A stretch of DNA of 64,000 nucleotides from Aphanothece saxicola GSE-SYN-MK-01-06B (GCA_019359745.1 JAHHGT010000003.1:354855-418854), one strand, 5' to 3'. Counted from the first letter of the stretch, positions 17,709-27,474 are shown. Program-made: numbers and translations. The notes: generated from the letters alone by a model not told the origin.

Positions 17709-18512
17709 TCAAGGCGGTGTTGACAGGCTGGGGTGATCTTCCAGAAGCATCAGATGCAGCAGGAGTTCGGCATACATGCGTTGCTGGGCATAGGCCCAGC
17801 CGCGCCAGCCCTCCAGCACCCCCCCTTTCCAGAGCAGGCAGAACAGCAGCGCGGCAAAGGGGGCCAGTGGTGTGTGCTTGCGCAGGCGATCTGCCAACGA
17901 CAGCTCGCTTGACGGGGTGGCGCGCAGTTTGGCCGCCTCGATCGCCAGGTAGCTCCCCTGGGAGGTCAACCAGCGCTGCAGGGGTTTGCGGTCGTCGTGG
18001 AAGATCGGCTGCCGCAGTTGTTTGACGGGGCCCGACAGGACGATGCGGTGCCCATGGCCGTCGTTGCGATAGCGGCCCAGACCCCGGCGGTAGAGGCTGA
18101 CCCGGGGCGGCAGCAGCCCGCTGCGCAGGGGGCGGCCGCCGATGCAGTAGCGGAACGGGATGTTGAAGCCCGCCACCGTCGAGTTGTCCGGATCCCTGAT
18201 CACGGCCTGGATTTCCCTGGCCAGGGACGGCGGGATCCGGTAGTCCGCATCCAGGCTAAGGATCCAGGGGGTGTCGATCTGGTCCAGGCCGAAATTGCAC
18301 TGGTCCGCGAAGCTGTCGAAGGGTCGCTGCAGAACACGCACCGCGGCATGGGTGGCGAGGATCGAGAGGGTGGCGTCGCTGCTGCCACTGTCGACCACCA
18401 GGATGGAATCCAGCCAGCGCAGGTGATCCAGGGTGCGGGCAATGTTGGCCTCTTCGTTGTAGGTCAGGATCAGGGCGCTGAGCTGACCGCCTGCAGCCTC
18501 GGACAGGCTCAT
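17709..18512 (-). CDS. Family 2 glycosyltransferase (WaaE/KdtX-like)
   Basis: A 267-aa GT-A enzyme starting LSALILTYNEEANIARTLDH, with ILSLDADYRIP as the DxD-type motif and VVDSGSSDATLSIL before it. The C-terminal half is hydrophobic/basic (FAALLFCLLWKGG) and suggests membrane contact. The spacing of FHDDRKPLQRWLTSQGSYLA resembles the LPS core WaaE-type group. ATG 18512 gives a 4-base overlap with the polymerase-like stop; the frame upstream to 18584 overlaps that gene and is not used. Confidence 0.85.
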   Translation of the reverse strand: MSLSEAAGGQLSALILTYNEEANIARTLDHLRWLDSILVVDSGSSDATLSILATHAAVRVLQRPFDSFADQCNFGLDQIDTPWILSLDADYRIPPSLAREIQAVIRDPDNSTVAGFNIPFRYCIGGRPLRSGLLPPRVSLYRRGLGRYRNDGHGHRIVLSGPVKQLRQPIFHDDRKPLQRWLTSQGSYLAIEAAKLRATPSSELSLADRLRKHTPLAPFAALLFCLLWKGGVLEGWRGWAYAQQRMYAELLLHLMLLEDHPSLSTPP

Positions 18513-19969
18513 GCCAGGGGTTGGGAGCGTTGCTCCAGAAGGATCTGGCGCTGCTGCTCCTGTTGGTATTGCCAGAGGGCCCACTGCTCCTGCTGCTGGG
18601 ACACCAGGCTGGGAATGGCCAGAAACGACCCCAGCGAGAGACTCATCAGAATCAGCACGAAGGGGTCGCCGTAGAGCTGGGCGGCGGAGAAGAACGCCGG
18701 CACGTTGGCCAGGGCGAAGGACATGAGGCCCATCAACAGAGCCGAGGTGGACTGGGGCAGCTGCTTGAGCAGCCGGAAGTTGCGCAGCAGCACCAGGCCC
18801 AGCAGCACCAGGATCACCCCAAGGATCACCATGCCTGGAATGCCGAGCTCCAGGATCAGGCGCCCCCCGCCACCCTCGGAGACGAAACCGACGCTCTGGA
18901 TGGCGTCGCGGGCAGCATTCTGGATGAGGCCGCCCGTGCTGGCGCCGGCACCCACCCCCATGCCGATGCCATCGGACACCTCGATGGCCCTGAGGGTGGC
19001 GCCGATGCCCTGGGAGTCGAAGCGCTCGACCAGATCCTGCTGGATGGTGAGCGAACGGTTGGTGTATTCGCCGAAGTTCTCGCCGAGATTCTCCGAGAGA
19101 ATGAAGGCATAGAGGGGGTAGGAGATGCCTGCCACCCCAAGCACACTGGTGATCACCCGCTCCTTGGAGGCGGGGCTGGCCCGGCGGCTGAACAGCAGCA
19201 GATAGATGGCCACGAAGGCCATGATCAGCACCTGGGCTTTGCGACGACCGGTCAGGATGGTGAGGAAGGCAAACCCTGCCGCCATCAGCAACAGACCGAA
19301 CTGGGTGGTCGGCTTCTGGCTGGCAATGCCCATCGAGGCGGCGATGCAGGCGGCGGCCGACAGCTGCCAGGAGGCAATTTCACTGGTGCGCCAGAACCCC
19401 GAGGCCCCCTGGGCCGAGAATCCATAGCGGAAGGTGATCAACAGTCCCTCGCCCACCTCCTGGAGGGTGGGATGGTCGACACCCTGGAAGCTGAGGTACA
19501 CGGTGAACGCCATCACCGTCGAGCCGACCACATAAAGCGTCAGCAGACGTTTCAGCAAAGGCAGATTGCATCCGACCTGGAAACCGACCCAGAGCCCGAA
19601 GGCCGGCGCCAGATAGAAGGCGGCGCCGATGGCGGTGAGCCGGATGTCGGAGAAGCGGGCGAAGCTGTTGAGGCTCTGAAGCGCGATGAGGCTGAAGTAG
19701 ATCGTCACCCAGCCATCGAATTGCGGCACCGTCCAGAACATCGCCCGCAGGTTGAAGCGCCCTGCCCGCTCCAGGAGCACCACACCGCAGAGCGCGAACC
19801 CGACCAGGACGAGGCCGACCATGTAGCCGGGCTGGTCTGGCGTGATCTTGCGCAGGGGATCCTGAACGAAGCCGATGATCAGCGTGACCATCAGGCCGGC
19901 GCGCCAGTCGCCATCCAGGAGCACGGCGGCAAGGGCTCCGAAGAGCACGATCAGCAGCAGGATGGTCAT
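18509..19969 (-). CDS. O-antigen polymerase/ligase-like polytopic membrane protein (Wzy-like)
   Basis: A 486-aa protein with about eleven hydrophobic segments and one long extracytoplasmic loop (roughly residues 300-390). That layout is typical of Wzy polymerases and O-antigen ligases, which have little sequence identity. Visible points are PLRKITPDQPGYMVGL near the N-terminus, TGRRKAQVLIMAFVAIYLLL, a Gly-rich loop GIGMGVGAGASTGG and a Gln-rich C-terminal tail. It is the only candidate polymerase in the window. Overlaps its neighbours by 4 bases on both sides. Confidence 0.75.
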   Translation of the reverse strand: MTILLLIVLFGALAAVLLDGDWRAGLMVTLIIGFVQDPLRKITPDQPGYMVGLVLVGFALCGVVLLERAGRFNLRAMFWTVPQFDGWVTIYFSLIALQSLNSFARFSDIRLTAIGAAFYLAPAFGLWVGFQVGCNLPLLKRLLTLYVVGSTVMAFTVYLSFQGVDHPTLQEVGEGLLITFRYGFSAQGASGFWRTSEIASWQLSAAACIAASMGIASQKPTTQFGLLLMAAGFAFLTILTGRRKAQVLIMAFVAIYLLLFSRRASPASKERVITSVLGVAGISYPLYAFILSENLGENFGEYTNRSLTIQQDLVERFDSQGIGATLRAIEVSDGIGMGVGAGASTGGLIQNAARDAIQSVGFVSEGGGGRLILELGIPGMVILGVILVLLGLVLLRNFRLLKQLPQSTSALLMGLMSFALANVPAFFSAAQLYGDPFVLILMSLSLGSFLAIPSLVSQQQEQWALWQYQQEQQRQILLEQRSQPLA

Positions 19970-21144
19970 CGGCCGGCGGAAGAGGTCAGCACCTGGCGGT
20001 AGGCGTCACGCAGCTGAAGGGCGATCGTGCTCCAGGAAAAATCCGTTGCCGCCAGGTTAAGCGCGGCAGCTCGCCTTGACAGGGAAGGACGCTCCAGGGC
20101 CGTGGCCAGGGTCAGCGCCAGGGCCTCCGGGTCGCTGCCGCTGACCAGGCCGGCGCCGGCACGGGCCACGTCGGCCGCCACAGCCACTTCGGGTGAGAGG
20201 ATCACGGGGGTGCCTGCCGCGAGAGCTTCGACGGCGGCAATCCCGAAATTCTCCGCCGCCGACGGCAGGACATACCAGTCGGCCGCCTCAAGGGCCCGCC
20301 ACTTGGCTTCCCCGGCCACGAACCCCAGCCAGCGGCAGCGCCCCCCAAGGCCCAGCCCCCTGGCACGCTCCTGCAGGGCGGCGACGTAACGGGGCTCTCC
20401 GTCGCCGGCGATGGTCAGCTCCCAGCTGGCTTCAGGCCGCCGCCGCAGCAGCAGGGCCAGGGCGTCCAGCAGGTTCTCCAGCTGCTTCTTCGGGTGCAGC
20501 CGCGACAGGAACAGGAAATGGACCGCAGCTGAGGGGCTCCGGTGGTCCGCCGGCGGGGCCGGGAGGTCAGGGCCACGCACCCCCAGGGGCAGCACCAGGC
20601 TCGGCGGCACCAGGCCGAGGGCGGCGGCCTCGTCCCGCTCGGCGCCGGTGGTGAAGTGCAGGAGGGCCGCCCGTTGCAGGTTGCGCCGTTCGATCAGGCG
20701 CAGCATCAGCCGCTTGCGGCCGCGGCTCTGGGCCAGGCTCCACGGGCTGAGCTGGCCGATGCTGCGCAGGATGTAGGGAACGCCGGCCCAGCGGGCCTGG
20801 GCCATGGCGCTGGTGGAGGGGTAGGAGAACAGGGCATGGATGTGGAGCAGGTCGTAGTGCTTCAGATGCCGGGCCAGCCACACGCTGAGCGCCGGGCTGA
20901 AGGCGAACTCCCGCAGGGCGGCCACCGGTGGGCTCCAGCGGGGAAAGGCCAGCACCGGCACCCCCTGGTGCCACTGCCAGCGGCCGGTGACCAGCTCCGG
21001 ATGCAGGCCCGGGCCATGGTCGTTGGTGGTGAGGATGGCGGCGTCCACGTCCTGCAGGCGCAGGGCCGCCACCATGTCGATCACGGCCCGACTGGGCCCC
21101 CCCCGCAACGGGCTGATGGAGGGGATGACATGCAGGACCCTCAT
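19966..21144 (-). CDS. Family 4 glycosyltransferase (GT-B)
   Basis: A 392-aa enzyme starting MRVLHVIPSISPLRGGPSRA, a classic glycosyltransferase 4 N-terminus. The donor half carries FLFLSRLHPKKQLENLLDAL, LTIAGDGEPRYVAAL, DWYVLPSAAENFGIAAVEAL and GTPVILSPEVAVAADV. The frame is open to 21636, but the upstream section lies in another frame of the next gene, so ATG 21144 is used; it overlaps the previous stop by 4 bases. Donor sugar unknown. Confidence 0.88.
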   Translation of the reverse strand: MRVLHVIPSISPLRGGPSRAVIDMVAALRLQDVDAAILTTNDHGPGLHPELVTGRWQWHQGVPVLAFPRWSPPVAALREFAFSPALSVWLARHLKHYDLLHIHALFSYPSTSAMAQARWAGVPYILRSIGQLSPWSLAQSRGRKRLMLRLIERRNLQRAALLHFTTGAERDEAAALGLVPPSLVLPLGVRGPDLPAPPADHRSPSAAVHFLFLSRLHPKKQLENLLDALALLLRRRPEASWELTIAGDGEPRYVAALQERARGLGLGGRCRWLGFVAGEAKWRALEAADWYVLPSAAENFGIAAVEALAAGTPVILSPEVAVAADVARAGAGLVSGSDPEALALTLATALERPSLSRRAAALNLAATDFSWSTIALQLRDAYRQVLTSSAGR

Positions 21145-22442
21145 GTCTTGGGACAAGCCGCCAGAACGCCATCGAACGCCGCCGCCCAGGCCCGGGCCAC
21201 CCGGGGGGCGGCATAGGCGCCGATGGCGTCCGGATGGCGGCGCTGGTGGTCCCGGAAGGCGCGGCCCTGGCGTTGCAAGGCCACCAGGGCGTCGAAGATG
21301 CCCGCGCTGCTCTCGATGTCGCAGTAGAGGCCCTTGTTCAGGTCGTCGAGGATGGCCTCGAGTGGGTTGCCCGCCGGTCCTGCCACCAGCGCCGGGGTGG
21401 TGTGGGGGAGGTATTCGAAGAACTTGGAGGGCAGGTTGTCCGTGTGGCGAGGCCCGATCAGCACCAGCACGGCATCGGCCGCCTCGGCCAGCTGGTGGGA
21501 GCGTTCGTTGCTCACGGCCGCATGGACTCTGACACTGTCCCGCAGGGTGGGGTCGCTGCGGATGGCCGTTTTGGCTGCCGCATACAGATAGCCGTAGAGA
21601 AGGATCCGCAGCTCCCCGTGCCCTTCCCGCTGCCATCGCCGCACGGCCTCCAGCAGGGGCTCGATCGGCCGCCAGGAGCCCAGGTTGCCGGGGTGAAACA
21701 GGGTCAGCGGGGCGCCGGCCGTCGTGATGGGCTCGCCGTGGGAGCCGGTTGCTGACCTGGCGGCTGGTGGGGGGGACTCGCCGACCTCAAAGCAGTCCGG
21801 CAGAAAGCTGGCCGGGGTGGATCCCAGCAGCCCCTGCTCCCGGTAGCGCTCCAGGGTGAGGGGCGAGGCGAACACGGCCCCCGCGGCGGCGGCCAGCACG
21901 GCCCGTTGGCGCTCGGGGTGGGCCGGGTGGAAGCGGCCCTTCTCCCGGTGGCCGAAGGGATCGTCGTAGATGGCGATGAAGGGTTTGCCAAGCAGTCCGC
22001 TCACCTCCCGGGCCACCTCAAGCACGCGGAAATCCGGGCAGATGCCGGCCACCACATCGAAGGGGAGCCGCGCCGCCGTCTCCAGGGCGGTGGCCCTGAG
22101 GCCCTCCAGGGCATGGGCCTGGGGGTCGTGGCCACCCAGTCGCTCCAGCCGCTGGTGGATCAGCTGGCGCAGGCCGAACCACAGGTGCAGTGGGGTGCCG
22201 GCCCTGCGGCGGTTCTTGCGGATGGCGCAGCGATGGGAACGGGAGACCTGGCGGCTGTAGTGGCAGAACGGCTGCAGGCCGTCGATGGGCTCCGGTGTGA
22301 CCGCATCCAGCCGAGGGTCGGGGCCGACGACATGGAACTCCCAGCCGGCCGCCGGCAGATGGGGCAGGAGCTTGGCGTAGCGGCGGGCCTGGACGCCGCC
22401 ACCCCCCGGCGGCTGGAGGGAGAGGATCAGGGCTCTGTGCAT
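21141..22442 (-). CDS. GT-B glycosyltransferase (family 1/4-like)
   Basis: A 433-aa protein beginning RALILSLQPPGGGGVQARRY, with a long N-terminal acceptor domain. Its donor half contains LTLFHPGNLGSWRPIEPLLE, LRILLYGYLYAAA, VLVLIGPRHTDNLPSKFFEY and TPALVAGPAGNPLEAIL. The NLPSKFFEYL region matches the nucleotide-sugar binding segment of such enzymes. It ends 4 bases inside the family 4 gene that follows and starts one base from the double-domain glycosyltransferase. Confidence 0.82.
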   Translation of the reverse strand: MHRALILSLQPPGGGGVQARRYAKLLPHLPAAGWEFHVVGPDPRLDAVTPEPIDGLQPFCHYSRQVSRSHRCAIRKNRRRAGTPLHLWFGLRQLIHQRLERLGGHDPQAHALEGLRATALETAARLPFDVVAGICPDFRVLEVAREVSGLLGKPFIAIYDDPFGHREKGRFHPAHPERQRAVLAAAAGAVFASPLTLERYREQGLLGSTPASFLPDCFEVGESPPPAARSATGSHGEPITTAGAPLTLFHPGNLGSWRPIEPLLEAVRRWQREGHGELRILLYGYLYAAAKTAIRSDPTLRDSVRVHAAVSNERSHQLAEAADAVLVLIGPRHTDNLPSKFFEYLPHTTPALVAGPAGNPLEAILDDLNKGLYCDIESSAGIFDALVALQRQGRAFRDHQRRHPDAIGAYAAPRVARAWAAAFDGVLAACPKT

Positions 22443-22443
22443 C

Positions 22444-24507
22444 TCAGCGACGCTCCAGCAAGGCCAGCCCCGCCAGGATCCCCTCGGCGGCGTTGCGCAC
22501 GCTGAAATGCTCCTGAACGAGCTCTTTGGCCGTTGCCCCCATGCGGGCGGCGGCGGCCGGATCGGCGGCCATCCGTCCCATGGCGGCGGCCAGGGCCGCC
22601 GGCTGGCCGACCGGGCTCACCAGGCCCGTGCGGCCCTCGAGCACCAGGTCCTCGGCACAGCCCACCTGGTCGCTGACGATCGCCGGCAGACCGCAGGCCA
22701 TGGCCTCGTTCACCACCAGACCCCAGGTTTCGCCGTGGTCGGAGGGCAACACCAGGGCGTCGGCCACCGCATAGGCCGAGGGCATCTCGGATTGATTCAG
22801 GAAGCCGGCGAAACTCACCGGCAGGCCGTGTTGGGCGGCCACAGCGCGACAGGCCTCCTCCAGAGGGCCGCTGCCTACGAGCAGCAGATGCACCATCGGG
22901 GCCAGGGGCTCCATCACCAGCAACCGCAGCGCTTCGAGCAGGTCGAGCGGACGTTTCTTGGGCTGGAGTTTGCCGGCGAACAGAAAGCAGAAGGTCTCCC
23001 GGGGGATGCCCCAGTCCTGGCGCAGCGCGTCCCGGCGGGGGCGCAGGGCCGCGGCCCGCTCACCGAAGTAAGCATTGTCCACGAAGTGGGGGGAGGACAC
23101 CAGACGCTTCTGGGGGACACCGAACTGCCGGTACCAGCGGGCATTGGCCGTACCCACGGGAAGGCCGACCGACACCCCCCGGAACAGGACCCGGTAGGCG
23201 AGGTTCAGGGCCCAGGATCTGGGGCGGAAGGCATTGGAATCCATCCGCAGCAGCACCGGCAGGCCCTGCAGCCGGGCGGCGATGAACAGCTGCACCATGC
23301 CCAGGAAGTGCCAGCCGGTCAGGAGCAGGGCATCGGGCTGCTCCCGGAGGGGACCGAACCCCAGCTCCGCCAGGGGGCGGGCCAGCCAGACGCCCCGGTA
23401 GCCGGAGGTGATGCCGGGGCCCCGGCCGCTGCTGGCCTCATGCCAGGCGTAGCCCTCCAGCAGGGGCACGTCCCACTCAAAGGACACCCCGAACCCCAGC
23501 CCCTGGGTCCGGGCATCCGGAAGGGTCAGATAGAGCACGTCGGTGCGGACGCCGGGGGAGGTGGTGAGGGTCTGGAACAGGGGTGTCTGGTACTGCACCG
23601 GGTGGCTGCCGGCGATCAGCAGCCGGCGCCGGCGCGTCGGCAGCAGGGCCGGACCCCGCTTCTGCAGGCGCAGGGCCCAGGCCAGGCCCCGGCCTTCGGC
23701 CAGCAGGGTGGGGGGGATCCACCAGGGATGACGCAGGTGGTGACGGCTGCGCACCGAGCCCAGCCAACCGCGCAGGCAGCCCGCCAGGGCCGCCGGCAGG
23801 GGCTGGGTGCGCAGCTGGAAGTAGTAACGGCCCACGGCGTGGTCGGGGTTGACGGTGGTGAGGTGCTTGCCATAGCTGCGGGTGCCGCCCCGTTCGGCCC
23901 TGAGATGGTGGATCAGGGCACCGGGCACGTACTGGATCGGATGGCCGGCCTGGCGCCAGCGATGGGCGAACTCGGCCTCGAAGCGGTAGGCCACCCGCAC
24001 GAAGTTCTGGTCGAACCCGCCCAGGTCCAGGGCCAGCCGGCGGGGAATGGCCACATTGCCCCCCATGAACTCCTCCACGGAGCGGGGCCGGAGACTGTTG
24101 AACAGGAAGGGCCCGTCCTCCGGATCGCTCTGGCCCTGGTGCCAGGGCTGCAGCACCCGCCCGGCGAGCATGGCGTCGGGGTCAGCGGCACCCGCCTGTT
24201 CGTGGGCGTTCAGCAGCTCCGGGTCCGGCAGGATGTCGTCGTCGAGGAACAGCACCCGTTCGCCGCTGGCCTCCTGCAGGGCCACGTTCATGGCCGCGGT
24301 GATCGAGGGGGTCGGCAGCCGCAGCCACCGGATGCGTCCCTGTGCCTGCCAGGCGCCCAGCCTGGCCTCGCTGTCCGGGTCGTGGCGGGGCGTCTGATCG
24401 ACCACCAGCAGCTCGAAGGGAGGCGGATCCAGGGCCAGCAAGGCGGCGACACTGTCGATCAGGACCTGATCGCGGCCGTAGGTGGGAATCGCGACGCTGA
24501 GGGTCAT
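22444..24507 (-). CDS. Double-domain glycosyltransferase: family 2 plus family 4
   Basis: A 687-aa protein with two catalytic modules. Residues 1 to about 290 form a GT-A domain (LSVAIPTYGRDQVLIDSVAA, VLFLDDDILPDPELLNAHEQ, and a GGNVAIPRRLALDLGGFDQN region). From about residue 295 a GT-B domain begins (RRLLIAGSHPVQYQTPLFQT) and carries FAGKLQPKKRPLDLLEALRL, DALVLPSDHGETWGLVVNEA and GLPAIVSDQVGCAEDLVLEG. Such fusions can add two consecutive sugars. The start overlaps the preceding family 2 gene by 4 bases. No sign of frameshift at the domain junction. Confidence 0.88.
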   Translation of the reverse strand: MTLSVAIPTYGRDQVLIDSVAALLALDPPPFELLVVDQTPRHDPDSEARLGAWQAQGRIRWLRLPTPSITAAMNVALQEASGERVLFLDDDILPDPELLNAHEQAGAADPDAMLAGRVLQPWHQGQSDPEDGPFLFNSLRPRSVEEFMGGNVAIPRRLALDLGGFDQNFVRVAYRFEAEFAHRWRQAGHPIQYVPGALIHHLRAERGGTRSYGKHLTTVNPDHAVGRYYFQLRTQPLPAALAGCLRGWLGSVRSRHHLRHPWWIPPTLLAEGRGLAWALRLQKRGPALLPTRRRRLLIAGSHPVQYQTPLFQTLTTSPGVRTDVLYLTLPDARTQGLGFGVSFEWDVPLLEGYAWHEASSGRGPGITSGYRGVWLARPLAELGFGPLREQPDALLLTGWHFLGMVQLFIAARLQGLPVLLRMDSNAFRPRSWALNLAYRVLFRGVSVGLPVGTANARWYRQFGVPQKRLVSSPHFVDNAYFGERAAALRPRRDALRQDWGIPRETFCFLFAGKLQPKKRPLDLLEALRLLVMEPLAPMVHLLLVGSGPLEEACRAVAAQHGLPVSFAGFLNQSEMPSAYAVADALVLPSDHGETWGLVVNEAMACGLPAIVSDQVGCAEDLVLEGRTGLVSPVGQPAALAAAMGRMAADPAAAARMGATAKELVQEHFSVRNAAEGILAGLALLERR

Positions 24508-25442
24508 GGCAGGGTGGCCAGCTTGAGCCGGGCCTTGAGGTGCCAGGGGTTCAGGGCGACGGCCTGGCGCAGGTACTGGCGGGCCAGGTCAGGACGCTCG
24601 TGGCTGAGGCAGGCACCGATGAAATAGGCCCCATCCGCCTGCCGGCAGGGTTGGGCCCGCAAGCCGCGGCAGCGGTCGCTGAGGGCCTCCGCCTCGGCCA
24701 GGACGGGGGCCTCCGGCTGGCCGCCACGCCGGGCCTGGGTGGCCGCCACGATCAGGGCGTGGAAGGCTTCCTGTTCCTGGCGCCGCGACCCGCTGATGGA
24801 TCCTGGGGAGAGGGTGGCCTCGTAAAGCACCTCAGGCACCACCAGATGGCTGCCGAACTCCACCATCCGGCTCCAGAGATCGATGTCCTGGGCGAAATAG
24901 AACATCGGCCGATAGCCTCCGGCGCGCTCGTAGGCGCTGCGGCGCAGCATCACCGAGCCGTGGATGGCCGGTCCGGTGAGGCCATCGGCGAGGTCCTCCG
25001 GCTTCGGGGCGTTCACCCGCACGGTGGCCCCCTCGGGCACCACCAGGCGCACATGGGTGGAGCAGAGGCTGGCTTCCGGGTTCTCCTCCAGGCAGCGCAG
25101 CTGGCGCTGCAACCGGCCCGGCAGGGAGATGTCGCCGGCGTCCTGACGGGCGATGAATCGGCCGCGGGCCAGCTGGCAGCCTTCGATCAGGGAGCGGGTG
25201 AGGCCGCGCCCCTGCCGCTCGAGCACCCGCAGGCGCGGTTCGGCGGCGGCGCGGGCCGCCAGCAGCGCCCCGGTGTCATCGCTGGAGCCGTCGTTGATCA
25301 CCACGATCTCCAGAACCACCCCCTCCTGGCTGGTCAGGGAATCGAGGGTGGCGGTGAGGCCGTCGCCGCCATTGCGAACGCCCATCACGACGGACACCTG
25401 CGGTGCCGTGCCGGATTCGTGCTCCACGGACTCCTGCATCAC
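24504..25442 (-). CDS. Family 2 glycosyltransferase
   Basis: A 312-aa GT-A enzyme: VSVVMGVRNGGDGLTATLDS, then VVINDGSSDDTGALLAARAA and GRFIARQDAGDISLPGRLQR, where DAGD acts as the DxD motif. The middle domain has MLRRSAYERAGGYRPMFYFA and QDIDLW. The last ~60 residues (ADGAYFIGACLSHERPDLAR, then LNPWHLKARLKLATLP) look like one or two TPR-like helices. Ends 4 bases inside the double-domain gene. A single base separates its start from the stop of the next gene upstream. Confidence 0.87.
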   Translation of the reverse strand: MMQESVEHESGTAPQVSVVMGVRNGGDGLTATLDSLTSQEGVVLEIVVINDGSSDDTGALLAARAAAEPRLRVLERQGRGLTRSLIEGCQLARGRFIARQDAGDISLPGRLQRQLRCLEENPEASLCSTHVRLVVPEGATVRVNAPKPEDLADGLTGPAIHGSVMLRRSAYERAGGYRPMFYFAQDIDLWSRMVEFGSHLVVPEVLYEATLSPGSISGSRRQEQEAFHALIVAATQARRGGQPEAPVLAEAEALSDRCRGLRAQPCRQADGAYFIGACLSHERPDLARQYLRQAVALNPWHLKARLKLATLP

Positions 25443-25443
25443 C

Positions 25444-27474
25444 TCAGGTCATGTTCCCCCCTGGGCGGGTTTCTGGCGGCAGCCGTGTCCGGACCCCCAT
25501 GCTCAGGCGTGCCGCCCGGCCCCAGCCCAGGACAGCCGCCAGCAGCCCGTACAGGACGAACTCCAGCTGCCGGCGCCCCTGCCAGGCCCCGGTGCGGCGG
25601 GCGAGCTGGAAGAGCCGCTCTGAGGCCTGCTCGGCGCCGGCGGCGCCGCACTGGCGGCTGAGCAGAAAGGCGGAGCGGGAGTAGCGTGCCATCTCTGGGC
25701 TGCGGCGGTCGACGCCGGCGGCCAGGGCGCTGCGCAGCAGGGAATCCTGCGCCCGGGCCCGGTCCCCCAGCTTGCGGGGGTCGAGGTGGCCCCGGTCGCT
25801 GAGGTGGTCGTCGCCCATGTGGATCCGCCGCACCGACACCGCGTCCGGCACCCACACCAGCGGGGCCCCGGCGGCGCCGGCCCTGCCGTCGTACTCCCAG
25901 TCCTCCTCGTTGATCCACGGCTGCCAGGGGCCGATGCGGTCGAGCAGCTCGCGCCGATACAACGGACAGCTGGTGGTCCACCAGCGCTCCAGCAGCAACA
26001 GGGGGAACAGGCGCTCCAGGGGTGTGCCGGTGGCCCGCATCGGGCCGCGGCGCTGGACCGGGTGCCGGGAATGGTCCTCCTCCAGGCTGGGGCCGTAGGC
26101 GATCCGGGCCTCGGCAGAGCGCGTCAGGGCCCCCACCTGGGCGCTGAACTTGCCGGGCAGCAGCAGGTCGTCGCTGTCGAGAAACTGCACGAACTCGCCG
26201 CGGCTGTGGTCGAGGCCCCGTTGGCGGGCGGCGCCGGGCCCGCCGTTGGGCTGGTGGATCACGCGGATGAGTGCCGGATGGGCGGCGGCCAGGCCATCGG
26301 CCACCGCACCGGTGTCGTCGCTGGAGCCGTCGTCGACGATGACGATCTCGATCGGCCGGTGGTCCTGGGCCAGCACGCTCGCCACCGCTTCGCGCAGCAG
26401 GGCGGCGCGGTTGTGCACCGGGATGATCGTGCTGACCAGGCCGGGCACCGGGGCGGGCCGCAGGGCGGCGATGCGCTCGAGTGCGGGCCGCCGCATCACG
26501 TCCCGGGCCCGCTCCAGGTTGGGGTTGTCCCGCTGGTGCTTGAGGGGCTGGCCGCGGTGCCAGAGGTGCACGATCGGCTCGTAGCCCCAGATCCAGGTGG
26601 GCCGGGTGAGGCAGCGGTCCCAGAACTCGTTGTCTTCGCCCCCCCAGCCGACGAAGCCCTCGTCCATGCCGCCGATGGCGGCATAGGCCTCGGCGGTGAT
26701 CGCCATCGAGCCTCCCGCCTCCAGGTTCTGCACGATCGCCTCGGCGGGCCGCTCGGCGTAGTTCTCCGAACCGGCGAGCACCGAGGCGCTGTGGACCGCA
26801 TCGAGGTAGAAGACGAACCGCTTCGGGTTCACCACGGCGTAGCCACGGGCGATCCGCTCCAGCAGGCGGCGGGCGTAGCCGGTGGGCACGAGCATGTCGT
26901 TGTCGTGCAGCAGCAGCACCGGAGCGCGGGCTTCGCGGGCGCCCAGATTGAAGGTGTGGGAGCGGTTGTAGGGCGCGGCGGGGTCCGGCAGGGGCCCGTG
27001 GATGTGGCGCACCCAGGTCGGCAGCTGGTCGGCGATGCGGGGCTCGCTGTCCTGCTCGATCACCAGGCATTCGAGCCGCACGTCCTCCTGGGCAGCCAGG
27101 GACTCCAGGGTGGCCAGCAGCAGGGGCAGCCGCTCGCTGCCCCGGTGGCCGATCAGCACACTCAGTTCCGGTGGCCCCTCACTCCAGAGGGGGGCGCTGC
27201 GGCGCCGTAGCGGCGCTTCCAGCAGGCAGCGGTCCAGCAGCCGCCGGCCCAGTTCCGGCTGCAGGCGTGGGGCGTGCAGGCGGGAGGTGTGACGCCAAAG
27301 GCAGGCCTGGCCGGGGCCATCGGGGGCCGCCTCCAGCCGCTCGTCGCGGTTGGCGATCGCCAGCGGGGCCGGAGCGGGCCGTCGCAACAACCACTCGTAG
27401 CGCAGCCGCTCCTTCAGCCAGACGCCCAACCTCTCCTTCCGGGACGCGCGTGCCGCTTCAGCCATGGGATTCAT
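25444..27474 (-). CDS. Double-domain family 2 glycosyltransferase (chondroitin polymerase-like layout)
   Basis: About 676 aa with two GT-A domains. The first (from about residue 110) has LSVLIGHRGSERLPLLLATL, VLLLHDNDMLVPTGYARRLL and GFVGWGGEDNEFWDR, a galactosyltransferase-like second half. The second (from about residue 350) has STIIPVHNRAALLREAVASV, IVDDGSSDDTGAV and FVQFLDSDDLLLPGKF. Tandem GT-A proteins often alternate two sugars or add a disaccharide. Start is unsure among TTG 27486, ATG 27474 and ATG 27465; the last would overlap the upstream stop by 8 bases. A competing frame at 25439-27070 is a GC-driven shadow. Confidence 0.86.
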   Translation of the reverse strand: MNPMAEAARASRKERLGVWLKERLRYEWLLRRPAPAPLAIANRDERLEAAPDGPGQACLWRHTSRLHAPRLQPELGRRLLDRCLLEAPLRRRSAPLWSEGPPELSVLIGHRGSERLPLLLATLESLAAQEDVRLECLVIEQDSEPRIADQLPTWVRHIHGPLPDPAAPYNRSHTFNLGAREARAPVLLLHDNDMLVPTGYARRLLERIARGYAVVNPKRFVFYLDAVHSASVLAGSENYAERPAEAIVQNLEAGGSMAITAEAYAAIGGMDEGFVGWGGEDNEFWDRCLTRPTWIWGYEPIVHLWHRGQPLKHQRDNPNLERARDVMRRPALERIAALRPAPVPGLVSTIIPVHNRAALLREAVASVLAQDHRPIEIVIVDDGSSDDTGAVADGLAAAHPALIRVIHQPNGGPGAARQRGLDHSRGEFVQFLDSDDLLLPGKFSAQVGALTRSAEARIAYGPSLEEDHSRHPVQRRGPMRATGTPLERLFPLLLLERWWTTSCPLYRRELLDRIGPWQPWINEEDWEYDGRAGAAGAPLVWVPDAVSVRRIHMGDDHLSDRGHLDPRKLGDRARAQDSLLRSALAAGVDRRSPEMARYSRSAFLLSRQCGAAGAEQASERLFQLARRTGAWQGRRQLEFVLYGLLAAVLGWGRAARLSMGVRTRLPPETRPGGNMT

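Noticed and set aside
22507..24627. 706-aa open frame on the plus strand
   Set aside because: Antisense to the double-domain glycosyltransferase, composition typical of GC-rich shadow frames.
25439..27070. 543-aa minus-strand frame overlapping the tandem family 2 gene
   Set aside because: Arg/Ala/Pro-rich with no motifs; the other minus frame has two full glycosyltransferase domains.
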